Assembly (NCBI GenBank): GCA_003116975.1
Contig: BGKB01000071.1
Span: forward strand, 1 to 64,000
DNA: 64,000 nt
DNA from: Aurantiochytrium sp. KH105
Lineage: Eukaryota > Sar > Bigyra > Thraustochytrida > Thraustochytriidae
Direction of reading: 5' to 3'
The position numbers and the translations under genes are program-made. The first letter of the stretch is position 1; every line of letters begins with the position of its first letter. The notes beneath the pieces are model-generated. The model was not told where the DNA came from. It saw nothing but the letters and a program-made list of their open reading frames with translations, and did not search any database. Positions 54,801 through 64,000 of the stretch are shown here, piece after piece.

Positions 54801-57430
54801 CGTGCGCTGTCGAATGCGCAGAGGCAGGGGTCTGCGATGATCTCGTGGGTGAGGCACGGCGTATCCTTGACTGTTATGAAGCCCTTGACGACCTGCTCGC
54901 GCAGTTGCACTCCTTTTGCCGGCTCGCTCGACCGAAAACGGCTCAGGAAAGCCTTTCGCAGCGCGAGCAGATACAAAAGGCCAAGACTTTGGTACGCGCA
55001 ATTCGTGGTGCCAATGCCATGCCTGAAAGCAACTTCATTCGTCAACTGGACGTGGAATGCAAGCTCGCCAAGGCTGAGGGCGTCGTACTCGATGCAGAGA
55101 GCTTCGGGGCCAGTCTCGTTGTAGCTACCTTTTTTCGGCATGTGACAAGCCGCGCTCGTACGCGGCAGCGCTTTCGCGATATTGCAGCGACGCGCAAAAG
55201 CCTCGAGGCAGCCTTGGACCGTCGAAATGAACGGGAGATTGACGATGCGCTCAACGCCATGGCCAAACTTGACTGCGGGGAACATGCGGCGTATCCCCAC
55301 CCACTTGTCAAGGAAGCTGTTGCGATTCGTGCCGATCTACATATCACAAAGCTCGCTGCTCTGAATCAACTGGAGCGGCTCACTCGCAAGCTGGAGCGCC
55401 GCATCCGTCACCGGGAGCGCCAACTTCAGGCAGAGCTGATCGCCGATACGACAGAAACGGTGTCAACCCCCGCAGCGCCCCGTAAGCTCACTCCAAAGCA
55501 GCAACGACAGCAGCAAAGGCAACAAAAGCAACAGCAAAAGCAGTTGCGGAAGCAAAAGCAAGAACAATTGCCAACACTTGCCAAGAGTAACGCAATTCGC
55601 CCCAACGAAACGAAAAAGTCTAGACGCATTCGTGGATTTCGCCTTTTGCGAAGCATGCCTGCGCTATTTCATGCGCCATACGGAAAAAAGTCCCAGGTGC
55701 GCACCTCGGAGCGCGAGCTTTTAATGCAGGCTGTGGAGAAGGCGCGGGCTGCCGGTGCCACGGAGGAATCGCACGCACAAATGCGCGAGGCGCTTGCCCT
55801 CGCACAACGCCTTGACGTTCTTAAGCAGCGACGCACCTCAATTCGACTCTTTAGCTCTCATTCCCTCATGAGTCTCACCTCTGCATCTCCGTGCATGTCT
55901 TCCGCAACTCTAGATGATGAAGATCTTGGATTGGGAGATGGGCATGAGGAAGACACGCCGCAGCCGTCATCGACTGCTGCAACCCGTGAGGATGGCACTG
56001 AGGCAAAGGGAAAGCACGACAGTAGGACCGAGCCGGGCAAACGTGAACACGTGACCGGCGATGAATCGGCTTCGCTGCGGCGTCTGACCCGTCTTAAAGC
56101 GCTTCGGGATGAGGAGGCAAGTTTGCTGCAGACCTTGCTTGGCCAGGACGATCCGAACCTTGGCATCCGCATTGCAGACGCAAGTTACCCACCCTATGTT
56201 CCTCCTGCTCCAGAACAGACTCTTCTGTCCAACACGAGCAGCTCGCTTCCTTTGCGTGAGCCAGCGCAACTATCTCCTCCTCAAGCCAAAGATTCGAGAA
56301 GTGATGATGCAAGAGAAAAAAAGCAAAGTGCAGCCGCTGCGACGACAACGTGCACATCAAGTTCGAGCGACGACCCTGAAGACGTCAGCGATGGCGAGAC
56401 GTGCATCACGCTTGACCAAAGTGGACCGGTCGAGGAACTCGGCGAGCTCGGCGGACAGGACTTTGGAATTCACATTCTGGTCGAGGATAGCGACTCTTGT
56501 GACGGTTCGACATCGCAATTGCACTCGCTTGCGGCCAAGGTCAATACCCAGCTCCGACGCAAGATTTCGGTCAAAGCCTTAAAATCCCTGCTGCCACGCA
56601 AGCTGTCCATGACAAGCGCGGCGGCCGCAGAAGATGACGACGATGTCAGTGGCAAGGTCAATGACGCTGCAACGAACTTCCAAGGCCCGCCCACTCCCCA
56701 AAGTGGAAAGCGAAGCATGACCAAGGTTCGCTCAGCAACCAAAGAACAGCTTGCTCAGCATCATGCCAAGGATCAGGATGAAAAGAAGCGGGTTGCGGGC
56801 GGCAAGGCTCAGGATCAAGGCAGAATGTCATCCACTGCGAATGACGGAGGTACCTTTGCGCTTCCAGAGCTTGCGTCCTCCGCGGAGCGGGCTATACTGG
56901 AGCGTATTTGCCGTGAGCGCGAAATGCGCAAGGTCATTCAGAGCCGATGCTGGGAGGCTCGCCGCGGTATCACTGGCCCCTTGGCCATGGCTGCGATGCA
57001 GGACGCAAGACGTGCAGGGACTGGTGGCCCTGGTCTTGGGGGCAACGCGAATGCGGGAGCGCGTGGCAGCGAGTTTTCGTTCTCATCCATGTACTCGAGC
57101 GCTTCCGCTGCTCTGCCATTGACGTCGCCTCCGCCTGCAGACCATCCAAGCTTTCGTTCCGAGACTTCAGATCGAACGATTCCAGAGCTCGCACGTCGCA
57201 AACGTGCGATCGAACAGCGGCAGCTGGAAAAGAAGCAGTTTCTACAGCGTCACTTGCAAGGCATGCAAGTGGCCGAAGTTGGCTCACTCTCGAGTCTCAG
57301 CGCCTCGAACTCGATGTCGTCGTCCAGAAACTCGTCTGCAGTCTCGAGAAAGTCAACTAAAGCGTACACGGAGCACTGGGAGGCCGTTGCGTATGTGGCC
57401 AAGAATGTCGTATCCTCCAAGAACTTTTGA
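51881..57430 (+). CDS. Myosin heavy chain, two exons, long divergent tail
   Basis: Exons 51881-52009 and 52118-57430, 1813 residues in total. Exon 1 plus the start of exon 2 encode the myosin N-terminal SH3-like fold (EGDLVWFAHKEDG, then GKG joined to IIVMRP), which supports the splice. The motor domain (to about residue 820) has the P-loop GESGAGKSES (about 147-156), switch I NDNSSRFGKW, switch II LDAFGFEIF, FEQLCINYCNEKMQ and the actin-region FIRCIKPND. An acidic insertion (EEEPDEQEESEGGSSD) sits before the converter. One degenerate IQ-like segment (about 835-875) follows. The roughly 950-residue tail is charged, with a Gln/Lys run (KQQRQQQRQQKQQQKQ), Ser-rich disordered stretches and short coiled-coil potential, but I see no FYVE, PH, MyTH4-FERM or SH3 domain. 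Class cannot be fixed by eye; protist-specific classes are likely. Confidence 0.92.
52010..52117 (+). other. Spliceosomal intron of the myosin gene
   Basis: 108-bp intron with donor gtaagt (52010-52015), a T-run before the acceptor and acceptor acaatag (ending 52117). Phase 0. Retaining it would add 35 unrelated codons and then a stop, while removing it joins the SH3-like segment to the motor. Confidence 0.88.
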
Positions 57431-57789
57431 GCGCCATGGGCTTGGGCTCTGGTCGTTTGTCGAAGCAGTACTAGTAGAGTAATCCATGAAGAGACAAGAT
57501 CATCAAAAAAAAAGAAGATAAGAAAAGTACAGCAGCATGGGTGTATGTAGAGTATGCTGGAGCGCGCAGACTTTTCAAATGCGAAAAAAAGGATAGAATG
57601 TTGGCGACTGCTCGACGCGAACCTCGCTCAATCACTCACACGCGTCAAGACGCGCTTGGCGATGAAGAAATACGGAAGTGATCAGGTGTGCAACGCCCTT
57701 TACTTGTGAACCTTTTTGACAGTCAAGACAGCGTCCGATAGCCCAATCCGGCAAGATGAGCCAAGTCTGAATACAGGACGAGATGTCTC
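57431..57789 (-). other. Intergenic region with duplicated 3' end of the SelW-like gene
   Basis: On the minus strand, about 57705-57755 repeats in degenerate form the last codons of the adjacent SelW-like gene: copy A encodes SPDRALGRCLDCK-stop and copy B reads LPDWAIGRCLDCQKGSQ in the corresponding frame. The rest holds A-rich 3' sequence of the myosin gene. Confidence 0.6.
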
Positions 57790-58314
57790 TTACTTGCAGT
57801 CGAGGCAGCGCCCGAGAGCCCGATCCGGCGAGATGGAGTCGCGGAGTCGGCGCTTGGCCTCCTTGGCCTCAGGAAAACCGCCGTCGACGCGACGGTCCCA
57901 GATGACTTGGCCGGAAGGCTGCAGCGTGATCTTGTAGGTCCCGCCCTCCATGGATGGCGCAAGATTGACGCTGCGCAGGTCCGCCTCAAAGGTGCTGAGC
58001 AGTTCCTGGGCCATCCAGGCGGCGCGAAGTCCCCATTTGCACTTGCAGCAGTAGGCGATCTCGACGGAGGGCTTGGCGGCCTGCAGCTGGCAGGCTTCTG
58101 CGCTCGCCTGCTTCGCCTCGGCGGCCCGCGCCGTCGCGTCCCTGCGCTGCTCGCGGCTGCGCTTCGCGAGCGCCGCGAGGCCGGCAGCGGCGGCGGCAGC
58201 CGCCACGAGTCCTCCGGCCACCGCGACCCACGACGCGCCTGCGCGCACCTCCGGCCCGCCTTGCGCCTCCCAGCTCGAGGCCGGCCCGCCGTGGAGCGCC
58301 GTCGCCGCGCTCAT
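57790..58314 (-). CDS. SelW/Rdx-family thioredoxin-like protein with N-terminal membrane segment
   Basis: 174 residues. An Ala/Gly-rich hydrophobic stretch (about 28-50, SWVAVAGGLVAAAAAAAGLA) followed by KRSREQRR looks like a single membrane anchor. The C-terminal 90 residues form an Rdx (SelT/SelW/SelH) domain: VEIAYCCKCKWGLRAAWMAQ, with the redox motif C89-C-K-C92, then VIWDRR, GGFPEAKE, and RLRDSI near the end. In selenoprotein members the second Cys is Sec; here both are Cys, so no SECIS element is needed. The domain is closest in pattern to bacterial-type SelW, small redox proteins of unknown substrate. Fusion to a membrane anchor is unusual for SelW and recalls SelT. ATG 58314 is the only upstream Met in frame that I find. 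Confidence 0.85.
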   Translation of the reverse strand: MSAATALHGGPASSWEAQGGPEVRAGASWVAVAGGLVAAAAAAAGLAALAKRSREQRRDATARAAEAKQASAEACQLQAAKPSVEIAYCCKCKWGLRAAWMAQELLSTFEADLRSVNLAPSMEGGTYKITLQPSGQVIWDRRVDGGFPEAKEAKRRLRDSISPDRALGRCLDCK

Positions 58315-60096
58315 CCTCGCGCTCTAGAGGCGCCTCTGGCTCCGCGTCGCGAGCGTGCTCCTCGGAGGTCGCGCGCGTCTCCTTCGGGCTTTGCTTGCCC
58401 TGCGTCGCCGACAGTGGCCACCTTGTGCGCGTCAGGGTGTTTGTTTGGCTCTTCGGGCCGCTGAAAGTGCTTTCCGCCGCGTTGTGCTTGATGTGCTTGA
58501 TGTGCACCTGTAGTAGAACTTGTGCTTGGGCTTGTGCTTATCGACGCTCGTGCGGTATAGGCCTATCACGCCACGAATGAGCGTATGAGCAGCAGCAGGT
58601 TGTTGCGTAGGCCTATATCTTGCCAGTGCCCATGACCTGGCTCGTATACAGAGTTCAAGCGCAGCTTGTCACTCGATTGCTTTTGTGTATTGCAATGTCT
58701 AAACCTTGGTCCAAACTCTTCACGTGGGCTCGATTTCTTCACCATCTCGAACCCATGCCGTAAAAATGACAGTTCATCTGGCTGGCACTCGCACCTTGCC
58801 TCGTCATTCTCCTCCTCCATCTTCACTCCAGGGATGCAAGGGCTTCGTCGACTACGAGTCACACGTTTCTCGAGCTCGTGCTCTTCGCTCCCACATCTTT
58901 CGCGCAAATTTTCCTCCCAGCTCCACCGCATCCTCCGGCACGCAGGATCTCGCCAGCGCCCTCGCCCCATTCTGTCCTCTTCCTCTACCTCGCTGTCGTC
59001 GTCCTCGCCCTCGCCCTCGCCCTCCTCGCCAATCGCCGCTTCCGCGCGCCTGCTTCCTGCCGCCCGCTCCCGGACCGGCGCCGCGCCTGCGCAGGCGGCC
59101 CAAGGGCTGCCCAAGGGGGCGTCCTCTGGCTCCCCCGGGCCAGGCCCGGCCTCCACCCCGCGGCGCCGGGGGGCGGGAAACCGCGCGAGGCCGTCTCCGC
59201 TTCCGCGCCTCGCCGCGCGCGCACCGGTCGGCGACCTCTCCGCGCGGGGCGGGCGCGTCTGCGGCGCACTGCAAGCAGCTTGGGTCTGGTCGGCTTGGTC
59301 TGATCTGGATTTCCACCGGCCCGGGCTGGGTCGAGGAGTCTCGCGTGCCATTGTATGGATGTTGTGACGGATGATGGTGTACGTAAGAATGATGCTACGT
59401 TGGCTGATGGTCCGACGAGGCGATGCGATGCCAGCCACGTGGGCGACGATTCGAAGAACGCGGCGTCTGCAGCCTGACAGCATCGGCACCAGCAGCCTGG
59501 ACTCTGGCTCTTCTCTTCTCTTATCGATGGCAGACGCTGCATTTTGCAACAATCGACCCGTGGCGTACGCAAGCGCAGCGGTATCCATCCAATGCCCGCT
59601 CATTCCTTCCTTGCCGGACCTTTTCGTCGGTCGGCCCTCGTTCATGGCACCATTTTCCTGAAACTTGCCCTCGATCGCTCCTCATTCCTTCCCTCCTCGC
59701 CTCCTCTTCCTGCAAGTTCGTGGCCGCCGTCCACTCGCTCCTTGCGGCGCTTTTTCTCAGTCTCCTTCTTCTTCTCCTTCTTCACCAAGATCTAGATCTG
59801 CACCAAAAACCAAAATCGGGCTCGAGCCCAAGCTCAAGCTCAAGCTCAAGACGATCTATCTGCCTGCGCTTGGTCAGTTGAGTTTGCAGAGCTCGATCGT
59901 CGCATCCGTCAGTCGGCACTGCAGTAAAAACACGAAACCGCGGCCTAGTAACTAACTAGAAGGAAGGCATTGAAGAAAAGAAGGCAAAAGATCGAGCAAA
60001 GCAGAGCGAAAGCAAAGCGCGAACAACGACGACAGCAGCGACAGCAGCGGCGCACGAGGGGACCGAGAGAGGCGCGGCGAGACGGACCGAGGCAGG
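58315..60096. other. Intergenic region with doubtful ORFs
   Basis: About 1.8 kb. Two taggccta palindromes lie 50 bp apart at 58558-58565 and 58608-58615. A 359-codon minus-strand frame (58566-59645) and a 234-codon plus-strand frame overlap each other. The minus frame encodes an acidic then Lys/Glu-rich sequence (EEGEGEGEDDDSEVEEEDRM) that could be a disordered protein, but without a recognisable domain I do not call it. The right end holds the aspartate aminotransferase promoter with CT-rich tracts. Confidence 0.4.
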
Positions 60097-61383
60097 ATGC
60101 TCGCGCGCGGAGGCGTGGCGGCGGCGGCGGCCCGCGGGCGCGGCGCGGTGGGCGCGGCGGCGGGCTCGCGTCTGGCCAGCACGTGGGCCGAGGTGCCCAT
60201 GGGCCCGGCGGACCCTATCCTCGGGCTGACGGAGATGTACAACAAGGACACGGACCCGCGCAAGGTGAGCCTGGGCGTCGGCGCCTACCGCGGCGAGGAC
60301 GGAAAGCCCTGGGTGCTCCCGTCCGTGCGCGCCGCCGAAAAGAAGATCCTCGAGGACGGCGTCAACAAGGAGTACCTTGGTATCTCTGGCCTGCCCTCCT
60401 TTGTCGACCTCTCGCTCCGCTTTGGATACGGCGACAACAGCGCGCCGCTCAAGGAGGGACGCATCGCCGGCGTGCAGACCCTCTCCGGCACGGGCGCCTG
60501 CCGTCTCGTAGGCGAGTTCTTCAACCGCTTTGGCATCTCGGCGCAGAACGCCATCTACATGCCCAACCCGACCTGGGGCAACCACATTCCCATCTTCCGC
60601 GACGCCGGCATGGAGGTCAAGCAATACACCTACTTTGACCGCGACATTGTGGGCGTCAACGTCGAGGGCATGATCAAGGACATGAAGGACGCCCCCGACG
60701 GCTCGGCCTTCCTTCTGCACGCCTGCGCCCACAACCCCACGGGCTCCGACCCGACCATGGATCAGTGGCGCGAGATCTCGGACGTCATGAAGACCAAGAA
60801 GCACGTCCCCTTCTTTGACTGCGCCTACCAGGGCTTTGCCTCCGGCGACGCCGAGAAGGATGCCGGCGCGATCCGCCTCTTTGTCGATGAGGGCCACCAG
60901 GTCCTGCTCGGCCAGTCGTTTGCCAAGAACTTTGGCCTCTACGGCGAGCGCGTCGGCGCGCTCAGTGTCGTCTGCGCCGACAAGGACGAGGCCGCTCGCG
61001 TTGAGTCCCAGCTCAAGCTTCTCATCCGCCCCATGTACTCGAACCCGCCCGCCAACGGCGCGCGCATTGTACAGACGATTCTCAGCGACCCGGCTCTCGA
61101 GAAGCAGTGGCGTGAGGAGTGCAAGAGCATGGCGGATCGCATCATTCGCATGCGTGATCTGCTCAAGTCCAACCTCGAAAAGGAGGGCTCCTCGCGTGAC
61201 TGGAGCCACGTGACCGACCAGATCGGCATGTTCTGCTACTCGGGCATCACCGAGGACCAGGTTCTTGAGATGCGCGAGAAGCACCACGTCTACATGACCA
61301 AGGACGGCCGTATCTCCATGGCCGGTGTGACCAAGGAGAACGTTAGCTACTTGGCTGCTGCGCTCCACGAGGTGACCAAGTAA
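60097..61383 (+). CDS. GOT2: Aspartate aminotransferase, mitochondrial
   Basis: 428-residue PLP enzyme (class I aminotransferase, subgroup Ia) that interconverts aspartate + 2-oxoglutarate and oxaloacetate + glutamate, part of the malate-aspartate shuttle. The Ala/Arg-rich N-terminus (about 1-28, MLARGGVAAAAARGRGAVGA) is a good mitochondrial presequence. Core motifs are present: VGAYRGEDGKPWVLP, the GTGACR segment, NPTWGNH, HNPTGSDPT, FFDCAYQGFASG with the pyridine-binding Asp241, and QSFAKNFGLYGERVG with the PLP Lys277. C-terminal SMAG residues complete the active-site fold. Single exon, normal length. Convergent with the HECT gene, 429 bp between stop codons. Confidence 0.96.
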   Translation: MLARGGVAAAAARGRGAVGAAAGSRLASTWAEVPMGPADPILGLTEMYNKDTDPRKVSLGVGAYRGEDGKPWVLPSVRAAEKKILEDGVNKEYLGISGLPSFVDLSLRFGYGDNSAPLKEGRIAGVQTLSGTGACRLVGEFFNRFGISAQNAIYMPNPTWGNHIPIFRDAGMEVKQYTYFDRDIVGVNVEGMIKDMKDAPDGSAFLLHACAHNPTGSDPTMDQWREISDVMKTKKHVPFFDCAYQGFASGDAEKDAGAIRLFVDEGHQVLLGQSFAKNFGLYGERVGALSVVCADKDEAARVESQLKLLIRPMYSNPPANGARIVQTILSDPALEKQWREECKSMADRIIRMRDLLKSNLEKEGSSRDWSHVTDQIGMFCYSGITEDQVLEMREKHHVYMTKDGRISMAGVTKENVSYLAAALHEVTK

Positions 61384-61812
61384 GACGAGCACTTTGCACA
61401 TTCAATCGCATCCGCACCGTCTCTTGCCCACCCACTTTTGTTGCGTGGAGCAGCGCGTCTCCCTTTTTCATCAACGCAACATTTCTTATCTTTAATCTTT
61501 CAGACTACCAAATCAAATCCTCTTTCTTTTCCCCTTTACTGTTGGATTTCCCTCTTTGCGTAGTTGTCGCTGTTTGAACCCATACCTTGAAATGAAAACC
61601 ATGACTCGTGCTCGTCACGTTTACACGAATTGGCTATAGATACCTCACTCTAGTCTGCCCAAAAAAAACCGCGCCCCTTCTTCCAATAGAGAAACAAGAC
61701 GACATGTTTCTGCGTGATTTACTATTACTTGTGTTTTGTCAGTACAATTCGCCCGGACATAGCAGCGTGACTTCGCTTTACCCAAGGTAGCGCTCGCCTT
61801 GCTCCCTCGTTT
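61384..61812. other. Convergent 3' intergenic region
   Basis: T-rich and C/T-rich sequence between two convergent stop codons, presumably both 3' UTRs. No gene or repeat recognised. Confidence 0.5.
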
Positions 61813-64000
61813 TCATGAGAGTTCAAAGCCCGAAGCGCTTTTGATCGCGATGAAAATCTTTTCACGGAGAACAGCCTTGCTCGAGTATTCGGGGAGTTTA
61901 AAGAAGTTCACGCAGGTGCTCGCGGTCGGAAGGCGGTCGTCGTCGTTCTCAATGGGGACGCGCCCGATGCAGAGTGAAGGCTTGAGCGATTTAAAACCTT
62001 GCAGCGGCGGTTTGCTACACGAGGTGATGAAGCGAAGCAAGAGACCACGCTCCTCCTTGTCCATCTCTTCCACGATTGCCCAAAAGTCTTGAATAAATGG
62101 TTGCGAAGCGTGATAGCCATTGCTGTACGCGCAAGCAGCTCGCATCTCAGCGACGCTAAAGCCCTCATCCGAGCCACCAATCACGAGCTGCAGTTCACGA
62201 GGCTTGAACATCTGGATCCACTTTTCCGAGATCATTGAGGTGAAACCGCTCAAAAATGCCATGGTCTGCGGACGGAACTCCTCGTTCAGACGATAGCTCG
62301 AAAGACGCAGGACATACTGGAGGTAGTTGGCCTTGCTGACCTCGATGCGCGACCCATTGGGAATCAAGTCGACTTCCTCCGAGACACCATTTCGCGTCGA
62401 GACAGTGCTAAACGTCAAACCCACGCTCGCGGGGTCTGCCAGTGACTTGAGATGAATCACATTGCGATAAATCTCGGGATCAAGGCTCTGGAGATCGTGG
62501 AGGTGATTTCGGCGGCCCAAGATCGAGTTCAGAAAGAACGGCGCCAGACTCAGTTCCAAGAGAATGCCCTCGTAGATGGCCTTGCCGAGCATGACACCAA
62601 TAAACTCGTACTGCCGCAGCTTTTCAGGCGCCGCGCAGGCGCGGTCAGGATTCGGGTATATTTCTTGGTTCGCTGTCGCCTTCCAAAGACCATTGTCGAG
62701 GTCAAAGGCTTCGTTCATAAGATCCAACATAAACTCTTTGAAAAGACCACCGCCGTCGATACCCCTCTCGTCGAGGCCCTGTTGATTCTTAAAGACGACC
62801 TGGATGCGGCCCTTGAAAGGGCCTTTGCCCCCGAGGGTCTCCAAGGCATCTTGGTACACGCTACCGCGATGTACCGTGATCCGCGTAAAGTTACTGTGCA
62901 TGCGTCGCGACACCACGGAGCGGCGATCGTTGGAGAGGTAGTGCGAGAACACGCGCGTGCGTTGGTCAAAAGGGACCGTCTCTGGTAATGTACGCAAAAC
63001 TTGCTTGACACGTTCCGAGGCGTTCTCGGGCGTGATGCCAGCCTTGGCGGCACTTGCTCCATCCTCATCAGAGTCGCTGTCCCCGCTCTCAGCATCAGAA
63101 TCTGATTCGTCGTTCTCGAGACCATCATCGAGATCCGTTGTGCCGCCAGAAGCGTGACCAAGCACTTCAGCACGGGGTAGTCCTGAACGCTGTTGAAACC
63201 ATGCCCGGGCACCGTTCTGAAGTGGCATGCGTCTCCGGCCGGCCCGATTCCGCGGTGCCTCGCGCGTCGAAGGGGGCATCGCGGAAATGCCGAGTTCGTC
63301 CTCGCGAATGCTGGGGAAAAGCCATCGGGCATCGTCCATGATGGGGTGTCTGCAGTGACGCTCAAAAAGCTGGTCATAGAGCTCGGCGCCTTTGGTGAGA
63401 AGCTCCTCGGGAAAGTCTCGAAAACGCGAAGTGGTCGAGCCCTTTTGCAGCCAGAATCCCTCATAGAGGACGTTCTTGAGGAAAAGAGCAATTCTCTGAA
63501 GGAGATCCACCGAGAGCGGTGTTCCCTTGATAAAGATCTCTTCGTCGTCCAGAGCAGGCAGCAGTTGGCAGGTGACAGCGCAGGTAAAGGTCAAGGTGCT
63601 GCACACCTCGTCAAAGGAGAAGTTTCGGAAAATCTCCGGGTTCATCTCGCCGTTGTCGTACAGAAAATCGACAAAGAGAAGCCAAAGCATGCGCACGATG
63701 GATCGCTTGTGCGACGTAAAGGCCACCGCGCCCGTGACCACGCCCGAGGCGCTCAAGACGTCAAGAGATCGCGCACTACCCTGGCTGGATGCACCTCCGC
63801 CCTGCGGTGGCGTTGTCCATTTACGACGAATAATCTCGTACGCAGAACAGACGGCAAGGGCGAGATCGAGCTTGGGATTCGGCTCGAGAACTGCGTAGAG
63901 CTCATCCGTCACCTTGGTGGGAGAGCGAAATTGCCGTAGCTCGGGCACCGTCTCGAGAATGTGGGCGTTGCTGCGCGTGCTGGACAGCATCGAGCGGACA
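61813..64000 (-). CDS. HECT-type E3 ubiquitin ligase, UBE3C-like (5' end outside window)
   Basis: At least 728 residues; the frame is open through the right edge, so the N-terminus is missing. The C-terminal HECT domain (about 350 residues) contains KGRIQVVFKNQQGLDERGID, GGGLFKEFMLDLMNEAF, the segment IGGSDEGFSVAEM and the catalytic loop LPTASTCVNFFKLPEY, with the thioester Cys encoded at 61912-61914. The ending REKIFIAIKSASGFELS matches the characteristic end of UBE3B/UBE3C proteins. Upstream, before the HECT domain, is an acidic Asp/Ser-rich linker (DLDDGLENDESDSDAESGD). UBE3C-type ligases extend chains on proteasome-bound substrates; this role is inferred. The UBE3B alternative cannot be excluded without the N-terminus, where an IQ motif is expected. 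Confidence 0.93.
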   Translation of the reverse strand, partial: VRSMLSSTRSNAHILETVPELRQFRSPTKVTDELYAVLEPNPKLDLALAVCSAYEIIRRKWTTPPQGGGASSQGSARSLDVLSASGVVTGAVAFTSHKRSIVRMLWLLFVDFLYDNGEMNPEIFRNFSFDEVCSTLTFTCAVTCQLLPALDDEEIFIKGTPLSVDLLQRIALFLKNVLYEGFWLQKGSTTSRFRDFPEELLTKGAELYDQLFERHCRHPIMDDARWLFPSIREDELGISAMPPSTREAPRNRAGRRRMPLQNGARAWFQQRSGLPRAEVLGHASGGTTDLDDGLENDESDSDAESGDSDSDEDGASAAKAGITPENASERVKQVLRTLPETVPFDQRTRVFSHYLSNDRRSVVSRRMHSNFTRITVHRGSVYQDALETLGGKGPFKGRIQVVFKNQQGLDERGIDGGGLFKEFMLDLMNEAFDLDNGLWKATANQEIYPNPDRACAAPEKLRQYEFIGVMLGKAIYEGILLELSLAPFFLNSILGRRNHLHDLQSLDPEIYRNVIHLKSLADPASVGLTFSTVSTRNGVSEEVDLIPNGSRIEVSKANYLQYVLRLSSYRLNEEFRPQTMAFLSGFTSMISEKWIQMFKPRELQLVIGGSDEGFSVAEMRAACAYSNGYHASQPFIQDFWAIVEEMDKEERGLLLRFITSCSKPPLQGFKSLKPSLCIGRVPIENDDDRLPTASTCVNFFKLPEYSSKAVLREKIFIAIKSASGFELS

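Noticed and set aside
58566-59645. 359-codon minus-strand ORF with acidic and Lys/Glu-rich segments
   Set aside because: Possible disordered protein, but the first third is Arg/Pro-rich GC noise, a competing plus-strand ORF covers it, and no motif or homology pattern supports it.

Overview
This is a eukaryotic window: long, mostly intronless genes of high GC content, separated by intergenic DNA rich in microsatellites. It encodes nuclear and endomembrane proteins (dyskerin, Rab7, Dis3L2, myosin, HECT ligase) and mitochondrial enzymes with N-terminal presequences. One clear spliceosomal intron is visible (GT-AG, 108 bp, phase 0, in the myosin gene). The intron-poor style, large multidomain kinases with ARM-type repeats and a long-tailed protist myosin suggest a free-living protist, perhaps a stramenopile such as a labyrinthulomycete. 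That placement is inference; no marker gene here proves it.

Layout. 0.3-7.1 kb: CBF5/dyskerin (+), then Rab7-like GTPase (-) and Dis3L2-type exoribonuclease (-). 8.0-24.8 kb: two SLC6-type transporter paralogues, both on the minus strand, separated by about 13 kb with no supportable gene. That gap is GC-rich microsatellite DNA up to about 18.2 kb, then a degenerate repeat field of about 186-bp period (18.2-21.2 kb). 24.8-32.2 kb: a second gene-poor stretch with pentamer and tetramer repeats and a 140-bp tandem repeat. 32.2-39.1 kb: isobutyryl-CoA dehydrogenase-like ACAD8 (+), a secreted Cys-rich protein (+) and a multipass membrane protein of unknown function (+).

39.3-46.3 kb is the most unusual part: a head-to-head pair of paralogues with a four-helix/MLKL-like N-terminus, a TKL-type kinase domain and 9-10 tandem 44-residue ARM-like repeats. 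The plus-strand copy is an intact ORF but its DFG motif is NYG (predicted pseudokinase). The minus-strand copy keeps every catalytic motif but carries three frameshifts.

47.3-64.0 kb: a glycine-rich beta-helix-like protein (+), a predicted N-myristoylated disordered protein (-), a two-exon myosin (+), a membrane-anchored SelW/Rdx-family CxxC protein (-), mitochondrial aspartate aminotransferase (+) and a UBE3C-like HECT ligase (-) that runs off the right edge.

No operon logic applies. Functional links are limited to general housekeeping: rRNA pseudouridylation and RNA decay at the left, valine catabolism and amino-acid nitrogen exchange in mitochondria, and amino-acid uptake by the SLC6 pair. 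No tRNA, rRNA, CRISPR array or intact transposon was recognised.
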